Part shown: positions 1 to 11,651 of the stretch, in pieces
Layout of the letters: every line of letters begins with the position of its first letter
Numbering within the stretch: the first letter of the stretch is position 1
Source of the DNA: Zygnema cylindricum
Taxonomy: Eukaryota > Streptophyta > Zygnematophyceae > Zygnematales > Zygnemataceae
Direction: 5' to 3'
DNA: 64,000 nt
Assembly: GCA_037447655.1 (NCBI GenBank)
Contig: JBBHKE010003086.1
Span: forward strand, 155,123-219,122
Position numbers and translations under genes: made by a program
The notes under the pieces: model-generated
Seen by the model: the letters and a program-made list of their open reading frames with translations, nothing else
The model's database searches: none
What the model was told of the DNA's origin: nothing

Positions 1-617
1 TAACCAGAAAAATGGATGGCAAAGGCGAATTTAAGGAAACCAGATGATCTTAAAAGACGAAGTCAAAAGGGACATGCAAATAAAGGGCATTTAGACTTAG
101 GAGTTACCAGCCAAAGACAATCAAATAAGCAACAATCTTAATAGAATTGAAATGCCTGAAGAGTGTACCTAAACAAACATTTTGTAACTAAACTTGGATG
201 TCGCTAAGATATTATTGAAAGCAACCCTGTTGTTTAACCAAGCTCGTGGGATTAAAGGAAATCCAAAACATGTCAAAGGCCCATGACAAATATAATCGCT
301 TGAAGAAGACACTAAGTTTAAACACATGCAAAATCGTCAAAAAACATTCATGGTAAAATGAAGAAAGGTCCAAAGTTTGGGGGTTGCAAAGGGACTGTTT
401 CTTGAGAGAGCGCCAACGACAATCATGGAGAAAAACGGTGAAATCAAAAAGCAAACTACCAAATCACGCGACCGTTTTAATAAAACCATCCATAGTGTCC
501 ACATGAGCACAACCCCTCTTTCTCATAGCGCGCAGGAACCTCAACGTGTTAAGTACCCCTAACAAAATTGGTATCTGACGCAAGGTTCTGAAGAAAGGTT
601 TGCTTGAACAAAGTCAT
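1..617. other. Unassigned intergenic stretch
   Basis: No recognisable gene, RNA or transposon end is visible here. Two short open frames (80 residues on the minus strand at 212-454 and 61 residues on the plus strand at 377-562) have no motif I recognise and overlap each other on opposite strands, so I treat them as chance. Composition is ordinary AT-rich until the purine tract begins at about 618. Confidence 0.5.
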
Positions 618-754
618 GAGAGGGAGGGAGGGAGAGAGAGAGAGGGAGAGAGAAAGGAAGAGAGAGAGGGAAAGGGAGAGGGAGAGGGGTAGAGAGGGAG
701 AGAGGGAGAAAGGGAGAGAGGGAGAGGGAGAGAGGGAGAAAGGGAGATATGGAT

Positions 755-820
<66 letters not shown>
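618..820. repeat. GA/GGGA purine microsatellite
   Basis: A continuous purine run on the plus strand that moves from mixed GGGA/GAGA units (618-765) to a nearly pure GA dinucleotide tract (about 766-815). It abuts the 27-bp minisatellite. Reading frames through it give only Arg/Glu or Ser/Leu repeats, so no coding role is inferred. Confidence 0.95.
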
Positions 821-821
<1 letters not shown>

Positions 822-1995
822 CGATCGGCGGCGCGTAGGTGAGGTCGAGGATCAACGGTGCGGCAACAAGCTCGAGGATCGACGGGGTGGCGGCGAGCTC
901 GAGGATCGAATTAGCGGCGCGGCGGCGATCTCGAGGATCGGCGCGGTTGCGAGCTCGAGGAATGGCGGCGCTGGGGCGAATTCTGAGACCGGCGGCGCGG
1001 TGGCGATCTCCGGGATCAGCGACGTGGCGGCGAGCTCGAATATCGGCAACGCGGCGGCGAGCCCGATGATCGGCGTCGCGGCGACGAGCTCGAGGATCGG
1101 CAGCGCGACGGTGAGCCCGAGGATCGGTGGCGGGACGGCGAGCCCGAGGATTTGCGGCGCAGCGGCGAGCTCGAGGAACGCTACGAAAAACGCGGCGGCG
1201 CGGCGAGCCTGAGGATCGGCGACGTTGAAGGGATCTCAAAGATCGCCGGCGTTGAAGCGATCTCAAGGATCGGCGGCGTTGAAGCGATCTCAAGGATCAA
1301 CGCCGCGGCAATTAGCTCGAGGAACGCGGCGAAGAACGCGGCGCGGTGGCGAGCCTGAGGATCGGCGGCGCAGAAGCGATCTCAAGGATCGATGGCCCGG
1401 CGGCAATCTCGAGGATTGGTGGCGTGACGACGTTCTCGAGGAACAACGGCACGGCAACGATCACAAGGGTCGGCTGCACGGCGGCGATCTCCAGGCTCGG
1501 CAGCGCGGCGGCGATCTTGTGGGTCGGCGACAATGTGGCGAGCTCGAGGGTTGGCGCGGCGGCAGCGAGCTCAAGGGTCCACGGGGCGGCAACGAGCTCG
1601 AGGAATGGTGGTGCAACGGCGAGCTCAAGGATCGGCGTCGCGTCGGCGACCTTGAGGATCGGCGGCGCGTTAGTGAGTCCGATGATCGGCGACGTGGCGG
1701 CGAGCTCGAGGATTGGCGGCGCAGTGGTGAGCTTGAGGATGTGCAACGCGCCGACGAGTTCAAGGAACGCGGCGTGGCGGCGAGCCCGAGGATCGGCGAC
1801 GCGGCGGCATACTCGAGTATAATCAGCGCGGCACGACGGCGAGGATCAGCGGCACGACGGAGAGTATTCTCGAGGATCAGCGGCACGACGGCGAGCTCGA
1901 GGAATGCGGCAAGGGATCGGCAACGAGACGGTGAGCTCGAGGATCGGCGACGGGGATCGAGGTTTAGCGATGATCGAGGATCGGCGTTCGAGGAT
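821..1995. repeat. 27-bp GC-rich minisatellite, about 40 diverged copies
   Basis: The unit is about 27 bp, built on a core close to AGCTCGAGGATCGGCG followed by GGCGCGGCGGCG-like sequence. Because 27 is a multiple of 3, long frames stay open on both strands and read as 9-residue repeats such as SSRIGGAAA (plus) or ILELAAAPP (minus). Single and double base changes are spread throughout, and a few units are shorter or longer. The GC content is far above the flanks. It ends just before a copia LTR starts at 2033. I see no start context, signal or domain that would make it a protein gene; a repeat-coded protein cannot be fully excluded. Confidence 0.85.
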
Positions 1996-2239
1996 CAACG
2001 ACATAGGATCAGCGATAAAGGATTGGCGATCTTGTTGAATTATTAGATTTATAAAGCATTTTCTAGGTCTGAACAGCTTAAGTAAAAACAGAAAAGAAAG
2101 CGTAGGCAATCTGCCTCCACCTCTTCCCTCTATCCTCCATACTTGTTGTAGTCAATAAAGGAAAGAGAGGGTGGTGGATCCATGGCTACCTTGGCTCCTT
2201 AGACAAGACGAAAGAAGTGACGTATGTCACTTCTTACAA

Positions 2240-2330
2240 AAAGGTTGAGTCCCGCAAGACTCGAACCTCCGACCGATAGAGCAAGGCATAGGCGCATGCC
2301 TTAGCCGGTTTGTCGTTGAAGTCTGTTAGA
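2240..2330 (-). other. tRNA-like module in copia LTR
   Basis: On the minus strand a B-box-like GGTTCGAGTCT sits in a short T-arm-like hairpin, preceded by sequence with an ACCGGCTAAGGC A-box-like stretch. It is one of about a dozen such modules, always antisense to the LTR. It does not form a full cloverleaf and is not called as a tRNA gene. Confidence 0.5.
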
Positions 2331-2478
2331 GTACATGGGGTATGATTAGTACTTAAATATGACAGAATTCACCAATCTGATTAACGGATTTACAGATAAC
2401 TAAACATAGAAACAAAATGACATATAGTGCAAAAGTGAAACAACACTAAACAATTTTATCAAACATCAATTTTCAACG

Positions 2479-3420
2479 TGAAATTCTATGGGCTCCATTG
2501 CCACACAGAATTCGCAGATCAAAAGAAGCTAATCTCCATAGTGCCGACTCCAAGTTTATATACACCCAAATGATTAACCCCTTGACAATCAGAACCCCAT
2601 TAGAGCTTCACCCCTGTGAAAGAAGGATTTATGTGTGCTCAGTTCCACCACAAGATGCAAAGTTAGAATATGAGATTTGGACACATTCACCCACTTTGAC
2701 TTTCCCTTAGAAAAGCAGCCACCAGGGCAAGAAAAAATTCTGACCAACTACACCTTTGTGTAGCTTGGACTCCCGTGAGTCCGCACCAACAAGAATCACT
2801 GTAATTGGTCAACTGAGTTTATTGATATGGCTGGCCAAAGTTTGCCTTTTATACAAGATGCTCTTTAGGAGAGGCGGCTACCTACCCAAAATATTCTAAG
2901 TCCTAAACCCCTCTCTAAACCCCCTAGTACTCAGGTACTAACCAATCACAAGACTTTGCTGTACAATAAAGTACAGATGTCGGAGTACTTTCTGTATTGA
3001 CAATGTACGACGTCGCCATAATGCGACATTAGTCATATTCGAATTTGTTGTCTTTTGTTCCGGAGATTCCGTAAACCCGTACGATGTTGCCACGTGTTAT
3101 CCGGAGTGGCGAAGTCGGCAAACCGCCAAATTGTCCTTTCCGCGATGCCGACGCTAATCATGGCCGTCCGATTGATATCGGTATTTAATACGAACCGTCG
3201 AAAGAAATGTCTGTACTATTTGGTACAAGTGCTTTTTGGTAAATCTACCTAGTTCACCCCCTGTCTTCTCTAGTGAGCTTTAGGCAGCCATAGCTCTAGC
3301 TCCTTATACAGCCTTCAGTGACTACGATAAGTGTGGGGGCTTGGAGAGGGGAGTTAGAGGCATAATGCCTTTGCTCTTTTCTATCATAACACAGTCCTAG
3401 AAAATACTCAAATATCAACA
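2479..3420 (-). mobile_element. Solo copia LTR with 5-bp target duplication
   Basis: On the minus strand this LTR begins TGTTGATATTTGAG (at 3420) and ends ...GAATTTCA (at 2479). It is flanked by identical 5-bp repeats, CAACG at 2474-2478 and 3421-3425, the signature of copia integration followed by LTR-LTR recombination that removed the internal region. It lies inside an older plus-strand LTR. The tRNA-like module found in most other LTRs of the family appears to be missing from this copy. Confidence 0.88.
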
Positions 3421-3993
3421 CAACGGCTAGCATTCAAAGTCGATTTGGATCCGACGGCACACATCATCGCCGAGATCTTGGAATGGTCACTTTGGCGATT
3501 TTTGGGCGTGACATGACCTGGAGCCACGTGGCAAGATGACATTGGGAAGCGAGAATCTCGTAGGGCATGAGGGCAAGTCTAGAGGACACAGGCCTCCACT
3601 CAATGGTCGAGTCGTACACAGACCGTACATAAAGTACACCGGCCAAAGTACCTTTCTATACTTTACAATAACCTGATTGGTTCGTACTTCAGTAGATTTG
3701 GGTTGTGAGAGGGGTTTAGGACTTAAGAGATTGAGGTGGTAGCCGTCTCTCTCCCAATGAGCTTGTATATATTTTGGCATCTTTGCCGCTTAAAAACTAA
3801 TCATATGGTTTGGCGTTTTCAGTGGTCTCTTTTGCTGCGCACTCAAGGGAGTCTGGACTCGAAAGGGGTGCAGTCAGATTGCTTTTTTGCCTACTTGGGT
3901 ACATGTGATCCTAGCTGAAAAAGGGTTAACCAAAAACTATCTAGAGGCTTCTTGAATTCTGTAGTCCAATGGGGGACACAAAATCGCAAGTTA

Positions 3994-4595
3994 TGGGCCC
4001 ACCCTCTAGGGTGCCCATCTTCAACGAATCTGGTTTCATTTATTGGGAAGCCATGATTGTAGGGGCTTTGTGTGAAAAACGACACTGGGGTATTGTCTGT
4101 GGACTCCATCGTAGGGAATTCCATCAGGGTTCAGTGGAGTGAGGTTTTTTGCAGCAATATCTGCTCCAACTGAGGAGACACACAGCGGGGACAGAAGTGT
4201 GTCCTAAAAAGGGAAAGGGAAGGAGACACCTCTTACTCTTATCGCCACGGTACCCGAAGCGGCGACCGTGAAGTCCGAAAAAAACGATATTCAAATGTGG
4301 GGATACACAAACATGGTAGCCAGACACTTCATTCTGAGGCATTTTACTCAAGCTTTGGCAACCTCCCATCTCCACATTTCTAGGCCGAGGAGTTGTGGGA
4401 GACCTTAGTGGAGATCAATAGAGCCGGTACCATTCAAGAGCTCTAGTTGGCAAAGCAACGGTTAGGGGAGTATACTTACAAAGGGGGAAAAATGCTAGGC
4501 TATTGTAATGACCTCTCTTGTTTATATATGGAGATGGGGAGTGCCGTGTGAACCGGTACAATGAAGATGAAAGTTAACACCCTCATCAGGAAACT
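3994..4595 (+). pseudogene. Copia gag remnant
   Basis: It begins at the primer binding site and reads M-G-P-P-S-R-V-P-I-F, then residues closely matching the gag start of the young copia at 10598-17033 (FIYWE, GALCEKR). Frameshifts and stops appear after about 45 residues. Later pieces still resemble the gag RHL..QAL and ASDLW regions in shifting frames. It is cut off at 4595 by the LTR starting at 4596. It is non-functional. Confidence 0.7.
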
Positions 4596-5692
4596 TGTTG
4601 ATATTTGAGTATTTTTTAGGTTTGTTTTAAGTATAGGAAAAAAAGCAGAGGCAGTCTACTTCTAACTCCCTTCTCCAAGCCCCCACACTTGTCGTAGTCA
4701 ATGAAGGCTAGGATAGGAGCTAAAGCCATAGCTGTCTAAAGCTCACTAGAGAAGACATGGGGTGAACTAGGTAGATTTACCAAAAGGTACTTGACTGACC
4801 CGAAATTGATCATGGTACCTGCCGTTTGTCAAGTCAACCGTAGCCGGTAGCTCTGTCCGTTTAGTATAGGACTAGTGCTAAAGTATATTGGGTTTGATAT
4901 GTTTTTCCACATGTATACGTAGGATTTTCCATTTAACTAGATTACGGTTTATATGGCATAGAAACAGTTGTACCATTAGTACCGGACGAAACAAATAGTA
5001 CGGACATTTGTTTCGACGGTCCGTATTAAATACCGATATCAATCGGACGGCCGTGGTTAGCGCCGGGTTTGCGGAAAGGACAATTTGGCGGTTTGCGGAC
5101 TCCGCCACTGATGACACGTGGCAACATCATACGGGTTTACGGAATCTCCGAAACGGAAGACAACAAATCCGGATGTGACAAATGTCACATAATGGCGACG
5201 TCGTACACTGTCCGTACAGAAAGTTCACCAACATCTGTACTTTATTTTACGGTAGAGTCCTATGATTGGTAGTACCTCAGTAGTAAAGGGTATAGAGAGG
5301 GGTTTAGGACCTAGAATATTTTGGATAGGTAGCCGCCTCTCCTAGAGAGCATCTTGTATAAATGGCAAACTTTGGCCAACCATAACTATCAACTCAAGGG
5401 AGTCCAGGCTACACAGGGGTGTAGTCGGTTAGAATTTTTGCTTGCCTGGGTGGCTGTATTTATAAAGGAAAGTCAATGTGGGTGAATATGTCCAAAACTC
5501 ATATTTTAACTTTGCATTGTGTGGTGGAATTGAGCACACAGAAAGTCTTATTTCACAAGGGTGAAGCTATAGTGGGGTTTCGAATGTCAAGGGGTCTATC
5601 ATTTTATTTATATAAACTTGGAGTTGGCACTATCTAGATTAGCTTCTTTGGATCTGCCAATTCAGTGTGGCAATGGAGCCCATAGAGTTTTA
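4596..5692 (+). mobile_element. Copia LTR (+)
   Basis: It starts TGTTGATATTTGAGTATTTTTTAGG and ends ...GAGTTTTA immediately before the primer binding site GGTTATGGGCCCACC. The antisense tRNA-like module is at about 4813-4870. It is followed by only about 115 bp of gag, so this is a 5' LTR of an element otherwise lost. The terminal CA has decayed to TA. Confidence 0.8.
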
Positions 5693-5810
5693 GGTTATGG
5701 GCCCACCATCTAGGGTGCCTATGTTTGATGGAAAGATTTACTTACCCAGTTTACGATGGAAATGCTTTTTGAGAAAATTATCGGGAATTGTGAAACCCCT
5801 TCTCACGCCA
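5693..5810 (+). pseudogene. Copia primer binding site and gag scrap
   Basis: Sequence directly after the LTR contains GGTTATGGGCCCACC and reads M-G-P-P-S-R-V-P in the gag frame before degenerating. It is truncated at about 5810, where an oppositely oriented LTR fragment begins. Confidence 0.65.
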
Positions 5811-6729
5811 CAAAGTCTGCATCCAAAAGAAACTAATCTAGATAGTGCCGACTCCAAGTTGATATAAACCCAAATGATTGACCCTTTGAAAATCAAAACC
5901 CCTTTATGCTTCACCAATGTGAAATAAAACTTTATGTGCGCTCAGTTCCATCACACAATGCCAATTTAGAATATGAGTTTTGGACACATTCACTCACTTT
6001 GACTTTTCCTTAGAAATGCAGCCACCCTGGCAGAAAAAAAACTCTAACTGGCTACCCCCCTGTGTAGGCTGGACTCCCCTAAGTCCGCAGCAAAATAAAT
6101 CTACCGACCATAAATATTCTAGGACATATTCCCTCTCTAAATCTCTATCTACTGACGTACGACACTAATTAAATTACAGTGTCGTACAGAAAAGTATAGG
6201 TGCCGGTGTACTTTCTGTACGACCATTGTACGACATGGCCAAAATGTTGACACATGTCATATCCCGATTTGTTCCCGTAATCTCCGGAGTTGCCGTGATC
6301 CAATGTCATTGTGCCACGTGTCATCCTATGTGGTGACGACCGCAAACCGTTGAGATTCTCTTCCACGATCTCGGCATCCTTCCCGGCCGTCTGATCGAAA
6401 CTAGATTTCAATCGTAGCCGTCATAAGTATTTGCGCGGTATTTGTTTCGCTATCAAAAAAAAACGCGCAGTATCTGTTTTATCTCCGTACTCTACATAAC
6501 TCGATCTATGCATCCCGAATAAAGTTTCATTTCAATGAATTAGTCTACGTGTAAGTCTATATATAATAACCGAACGCTATATCATTTAACACTAGTCTTA
6601 CATTAAACAAAGAAAGCTAACGTCTAGTTTGACGCACGGTAAGTACCCGGTTTGAATCCTAGGTCCGTCAAGAACCTTTTTTATATAACCTACCACTATC
6701 TACTCCAGTCTCTTTAGAGAGCTTAGGCA
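5811..6729 (-). mobile_element. Copia LTR fragment (-)
   Basis: Compared with the solo LTR at 36985-38201 it contains, in minus orientation, the same downstream blocks (GGAGTCGGCACTATCTAGATTAG, here read in reverse complement; GGGTGAAGC; CTGCCAGGGTGG) and the promoter-region blocks around 6180-6420. A tRNA-like module is at 6605-6665 on the plus strand. It is truncated at both ends: at about 5810 against a gag scrap and at 6729 by the old copia element. Confidence 0.65.
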
Positions 6730-7787
6730 TGAAACTCTGAGACTTCCATAAGTCCTCATAGTGGACAGCTTCCAAGAAGCCTCTAGGATAATTCTAACAC
6801 CTTTGTGTTTTAGCGAAAACAACTGCCTCCCTAGCAGACAAAAACTCTGACCACCAGCACCACTGTGAAGGCAAGACTCCCTTGAGTCTATAGCAAAAAG
6901 AATCTCTGAATTTGCTCCTCTGAGCAGTAAGTTATGGAGGGTCAAAGTTGACCTTTTGTACAGAAGCTCTCAAGGTGAGAGGGTCCTATCTCCTAATTTT
7001 TCTAAGTCCTATCTCTCTCACAGACTCTATTTACTGATGTACGGAACCAATCAGGTTACAGTTCCGTACGCAAAAGTACAGCTGCCGGTGTACTTCATGT
7101 ACGTACATTGTACAACATGGCCTAAATGTCGACACATGTCATATCTGGATTCGGTGCCATAATCTCCGAAGATTCCACGATCCAATGTAATTTCGCCACG
7201 TGTCATCCGATGTGGCAATGACCACAAACCGCCAAAATCTTCTTCCGCGATCTTGGCGCTAATTTCGGCCGTCCGATTAAATTCGAATTTAATCGTAGCT
7301 GTAATAAATACATGCGCGGTATTCGTTTCACTTAAGAAATAAATGCGCGGTATTGATTTATTTTCCGTACAGTAATCCGTACTTATACATTACCGGATCT
7401 ATGTATCCCTTAATAAATTACTGTTAAATGATTTATCCTACGTATATATGTTGAAATAAATATCAAACTATGTATTACGTAACACTAGTTCTAGACTTAA
7501 CGGCTAAGGCTATCGGCTATTCAATGTCTGCCGGCCGGTAGGTACAGGGATCAAATCCTGTGGCCGACACATACCTTTTAGATAAAATAAACCCCTCACT
7601 AATATAAATTTCCCGTAAACCTTTGGATAGCCTAGGTAGCCATGGCTCTAGCTCCCTCTTCAATTTCTCAATGATTGCGACAAGTTTGAGAGTTGGAGAG
7701 AGTAGTTAGAGGTAGACTGCCTCGGCTTCTTTCTATATTTCTATTTAGACCTAGAAAATACTAAAAATTGTACCATTTATTTCTACA
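6730..7787 (-). repeat. 3' LTR of the old copia element
   Basis: It begins TGTAGAAATAAATGG on the minus strand at 7787 and ends ...AGAGTTTCA at 6730. The polypurine tract lies at 7788-7800. It contains the tRNA-like module on the plus strand at about 7500-7572, with a 9-bp inverted repeat around a B-box-like GGATCAAATCC. Confidence 0.85.
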
Positions 7788-7800
7788 CTCCCCTTATTTT

Positions 7801-10597
7801 CTAGTCAATCTTTAATGTCAGACCACACTTCTCCCTACAGATAATTAGTTTAGGGGAAGGCACAGGTTTGGTTTTCATATCTGCTACCATCTCACTATCT
7901 GGTCTGTACTCTAAACTGATTATTTTGTTTTCTACTTTCTCTCCCACAAAGCTGAGTCTGATGTCCATGTGTTTGGCTTTAAAATGATGTTTAGGATTGG
8001 CAGAAATAGCGATTGCTGCCTGATTATCACAAAATATTTTCTGCACACCACTCTTAAGGTGACCAAGCTCACCAAGTAAAGACTTAACCCACATCAATTC
8101 TTTTACAACAGAGCAAGAGACCATATACTCAGCCTCCATGGTGGACTGAGCAATAAATGTTTGTTGTTTGCTACTCCAATAGCAAGCCCCATCACCCACA
8201 TATAATACATATCCAGAAGTGCATCTCCTCATCGGAGCATCACCATAACTGGCATCACTCCAAGTAGTGATGTCAGTATTCTCCCCACCCAAATGCAACC
8301 ATAGATCCCTAGTTCCTATCAAATATATAGGGACTCTCTTAGCTGCCTCCCAATCCTTGTTAGTGGGAACATATAGACTTCTACTCAGCACTCCTACAGC
8401 TGCAGCTAAATCCGGCCGGGTACAATTCATAAAAGAGATTAGACTTCCCACTACTTGCATGTAAGGAATAGTCTGCATGAACTTCTGTTCTTCAGGAGAT
8501 AATTCCTCGTCTAAGACTATGACTCCTTCTTCCTCACTCCCCTCACTTCCGTTCTTCAACTCCATTGGAGTTGTACAACTATTAGCTTTATCCATTTGAA
8601 ATTTTTCAAACATGTTCCCTATTGCTTCCTTTTGAGTCAGTCTTATAATTTTTCTTTTTCGGTATCTCTCTACTTGAATTCCCAAAATATATTTTGCTTC
8701 CCCCATATCTTTCATTTCAAATCTCCCCTTAAGATCGGTTTTCAGTTTATTAAATTTTTCCATTGATTTACTTAAAACAAGCAAATCATCAACATAAATT
8801 GCAATAAATATAAAACCTTCCTCATCTTCGAAAACATAGATTGAGTGATCTGAGCTGATCCGAATATATCCTAGACCGGTAAGAAACTCATCAAGCTTCT
8901 TATTCCATTGTCGAGGTGCCTGTTTCAAACCATAAAGAGATTTAATCAGCTGGCATACCTTACTCTCCTCTCCTTCCTCCACAAAACCTTCGGGTTATCG
9001 CATGAAGATCTCCTCTTCCAATTCTCCATGCAAAAAGGCTGCCTTGATGTCCATCTGGTGCACTTCCATGTCTTCCTCTGTTGCTAAACTGAGAAGTATG
9101 CGGACGGAGGGAAATCTGACCACCGTGCAAAGGTTTCCTCGTATTCAATTCCCTGCTTTTGTGTAAATCCCTTTGCCACTAATCTGGCCTTGTAGCGCTC
9201 GATTGTGTTATCTGGGTTCAGTTTTAATTTGAAAACCCACTTACATCCGATTGGTTTTCGGTTAGGTGGACAATCCACCAGCTCCCAAGTATCGGCTGCC
9301 ATGATTCAGGCCATCTCCTCATTGATGGCTGTTTTCCACCGGTTTCTTTCTAGACAAGTCATCGCCTCTCCATAAGTTTGAGGTTCATCTTAATGAGATA
9401 GTTTAGTTACGTTGTTATTAACCTGTTTTTCTTGCAGTCTTTTGCTACTTCTCCTTCCCCCCTCAAAATCTGAGGCCGGAATAGATGGTTCTCGTGGATT
9501 CTTTCGAACAAACTCGGCTTCTCCCCTATCCCTTGATTCCGAATCAATTTCCACCATGTCTTCCGCTTCGGGTAGAGTTGTCACTGGAGTTTCCACAGCC
9601 GAGTCCTTTTCGGTCTTATTTGTACCTGCAAGAATGTCATCTACTCTAAAACCTAGATAGTTAGGAAGCTCAAAGTCATCGGAATTTTTCTTACTCAAAT
9701 CTGATTTTTACTGATTTCGTATATTTGAAGGGATCCACAGACTTTCCTTCATCCATAACTACTAGATGCTTTACTAAGATTATATCTCCCCTTTTTAGAT
9801 CATAAACTCTATATCCTTTAACATCCTCATCATATCCTAATAAGTATCACGGTTATCTTTTAGGATCTAGCTTCCAATTGGACCGATCAGTATCTAGACT
9901 GAATACTTGACTGCCGAAAACCTTTAAGTGAGATATGTCTGGTTTCCGGCCTGTCCATCTCTCATAAGGTGTTTGATCTTTTATAGCTGAAGTAAGAACG
10001 CTATTTTTGAGGTAATCATCACAGTTCATTGCTTCTGCCCGAAACCTTTTTCCTATCTTCTTATCTGACAACATACTTCTAGCACTATCACTTATTGTTT
10101 TATTTAACCTTTCAGCTACCCCATTTTGTTCCGGATTTTTTGGGACTGTCTTTCGGTGTTGGACCTCATCTTCCCTCAAAAAATCCTCAAAATGGTTATA
10201 AGTATACTCTCCACCATTGTCACTCCGTATTCTCTTGATTGGAGTTTCATGGAGTTTTTTGCTCCATGCTTTATATTGTCTAAAACAATCCTGAGCTTTG
10301 GACTTGTTTTTCAAAAAATTCACTCGGGAATACCGAGACTTATCATCAGTGATAGTCATCATAAATCTCTTCCCCACCGGTGAGGACACTTTAGCCGGTC
10401 CCCAAATATCTGTGTGTACTAGATCTAGAATTTTTTCTCCCTTATAGGTGGCTGTTTTAGGAAAGGGTAATATGTGTGCTTTACCTTGAGCACATCCAAT
10501 ACAATCACTTATATTATCATTCTCACTGAACTTAATCCCTTCCACCACTCCCATCTTTTTAATTTCTCTTAACTTGTCTAGATTTACATGCCCAAGC
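7801..10597 (-). pseudogene. Decayed copia pol (integrase, RT, RNase H)
   Basis: Read from high to low coordinates it carries an integrase core (DIWGP, SDNGGEY and EQNGVAERLN regions within 9853-10597), then a linker, and reverse transcriptase with IAIYVDDLLVL and RNase H with FCDNQAAIAI (7801-8982). The frame is broken at least around 9840, 9700, 9390, 9110 and 8990 by stops and shifts. It closely parallels the intact pol of the nested element, so it is a relative of the same family. The missing 5' part of the frame resumes beyond the nested insertion at 17039. Confidence 0.88.
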
Positions 10598-11638
10598 TGT
10601 AACTCTGAGAGCTCCATAAGTCCTCAGAGTGGACAGCTTCCAAGAAGCCTCTAGGATAATCCTGACCCCTTTGTGTTTAAGCAAAAATAACTGCCACCCT
10701 GCCAGACAAAAACGCTGACCAACTTCACCCCTGTGAAGAAAAGACTCCCCTGAGTCGATAGCAAAAAGAATCTTTGAATTTGCTCCCCGAGCAGTAAGTT
10801 ATGGGGGGTCAAAGTTGACCTTTTGTACAGAAGCTCTCTGGGAGAGGGGGTCCTATCTTCTAATTTTTCTAAGTCCTATCTCTCTCACAGACTCTATCTA
10901 CTGATGTACGGAACCAATCAGAATTGAGTTCCGTACGTAAAAGTACAGCCGCCGGTGTACTTTATGTACGGACATTGTACGACATGCCCTAAATGTCGAC
11001 ACATGTCAAATCCGGATTCGGTGCCATAATCTCCGGAGATTCTACGATCCAACGGAATTTCGCCACGCGTCATCCGATGTGGCGATGGCCACAAACCGCC
11101 GAAATCTTCCTCCGTGATCTCGGCGCTAATCCCGGCCGTCCGATTAAATTCAGATTTAATCGTGGCCGTAATAAATACATGCGCGGTATTTATTTCACTT
11201 CCGAAACAAATGCGCGGTATTGATTCGTAATCCGTACTGTCATTCGTACCGGATCTATGCATCCCGTAAATCGTAACAGTTAAATGAATTATCGTACGTA
11301 TTCTAATTTATATAATTATCAAACTATATATGACGTAATACTACTGCTAGATCTAACGGCTAAGGCTACCGGCTATTTCCTGTCTGTCGGCCGGTAGGTA
11401 CAAGGATCAAATCCTGCCGCCGGCACATACCTTTTAAATAAATAAATAAACCCTAGTATAAAATTCCCGTAAACCTCAGGATAGCCAAGGTAGCCATGGC
11501 TCTAGCTTCCTCTCCAATTTCTCAGTGACTGCGACAAGTTTGAGATTTGGAGAGAGAAGTTAGAGGTAGACTGCCTCGGCTTCTTTCTATATTTCTATTT
11601 AGACCTAGAAAATACTAATAAAACCATTAGTTTCTACA
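10598..11638 (-). repeat. 3' LTR of the young copia element
   Basis: 1041 bp, TGTAGAAACTAATGG...GAGTTACA on the minus strand. It differs from the 5' LTR by about five substitutions and one single-base indel. Like the 5' LTR it contains an open frame of 114 residues (10918-11262), which is not conserved in older LTRs and is probably accidental. Confidence 0.95.
11345..11428 (+). other. tRNA-like module in LTR of the young copia
   Basis: On the plus strand, antisense to the LTR, there is TCTAACGGCTAAGGC (A-box-like), then CTACCGG...CCGGTAG able to pair as an arm, then GGATCAAATCC (B-box-like) in a T-arm-like hairpin closed by complementary GCCGG/CCGGC-type sequence. The matching module of the 5' LTR is at 16740-16823. 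Confidence 0.55.
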
Positions 11639-11651
11639 CTCCCCTTATTTT
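11639..11651 (-). other. Polypurine tract
   Basis: On the minus strand AAAATAAGGGGAG directly precedes the TGTAGAAA start of the 3' LTR and overlaps the end of the pol reading frame region. This is the expected plus-strand primer site. Confidence 0.85.

Larger units (their letters stand above)
2033..3993 (+). mobile_element. Copia LTR (+), split by a solo LTR
   Basis: The left part (2033-2478) starts with TGTTGAATTATTAG and carries the family hallmarks: a TTTTCTAGGTCTGAA block, an AATCTGCCTCC block, CCATGGCT, and an antisense tRNA-like module. The right part (3421-3993) resumes with the promoter-proximal half and ends ...AAAATCGCA, directly followed by the primer binding site GTTATGGGCCCACC. 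The two halves are separated by the solo LTR at 2479-3420 and its CAACG target duplication. It is the 5' LTR of a decayed plus-strand element whose gag remnant follows. Confidence 0.75.

Noticed and set aside
559-2046. Large overlapping open frames on both strands (for example 244 residues minus, 273 residues plus)
   Set aside because: They are produced by the 27-bp minisatellite and the GA tract, open in several frames at once with pure repeat composition.
10918-11262. 114-residue minus-strand frame present identically in both LTRs of the young copia (also 16313-16657)
   Set aside because: It is duplicated because the LTRs are duplicated. Older LTRs of the family do not keep it open, so no selection is apparent.
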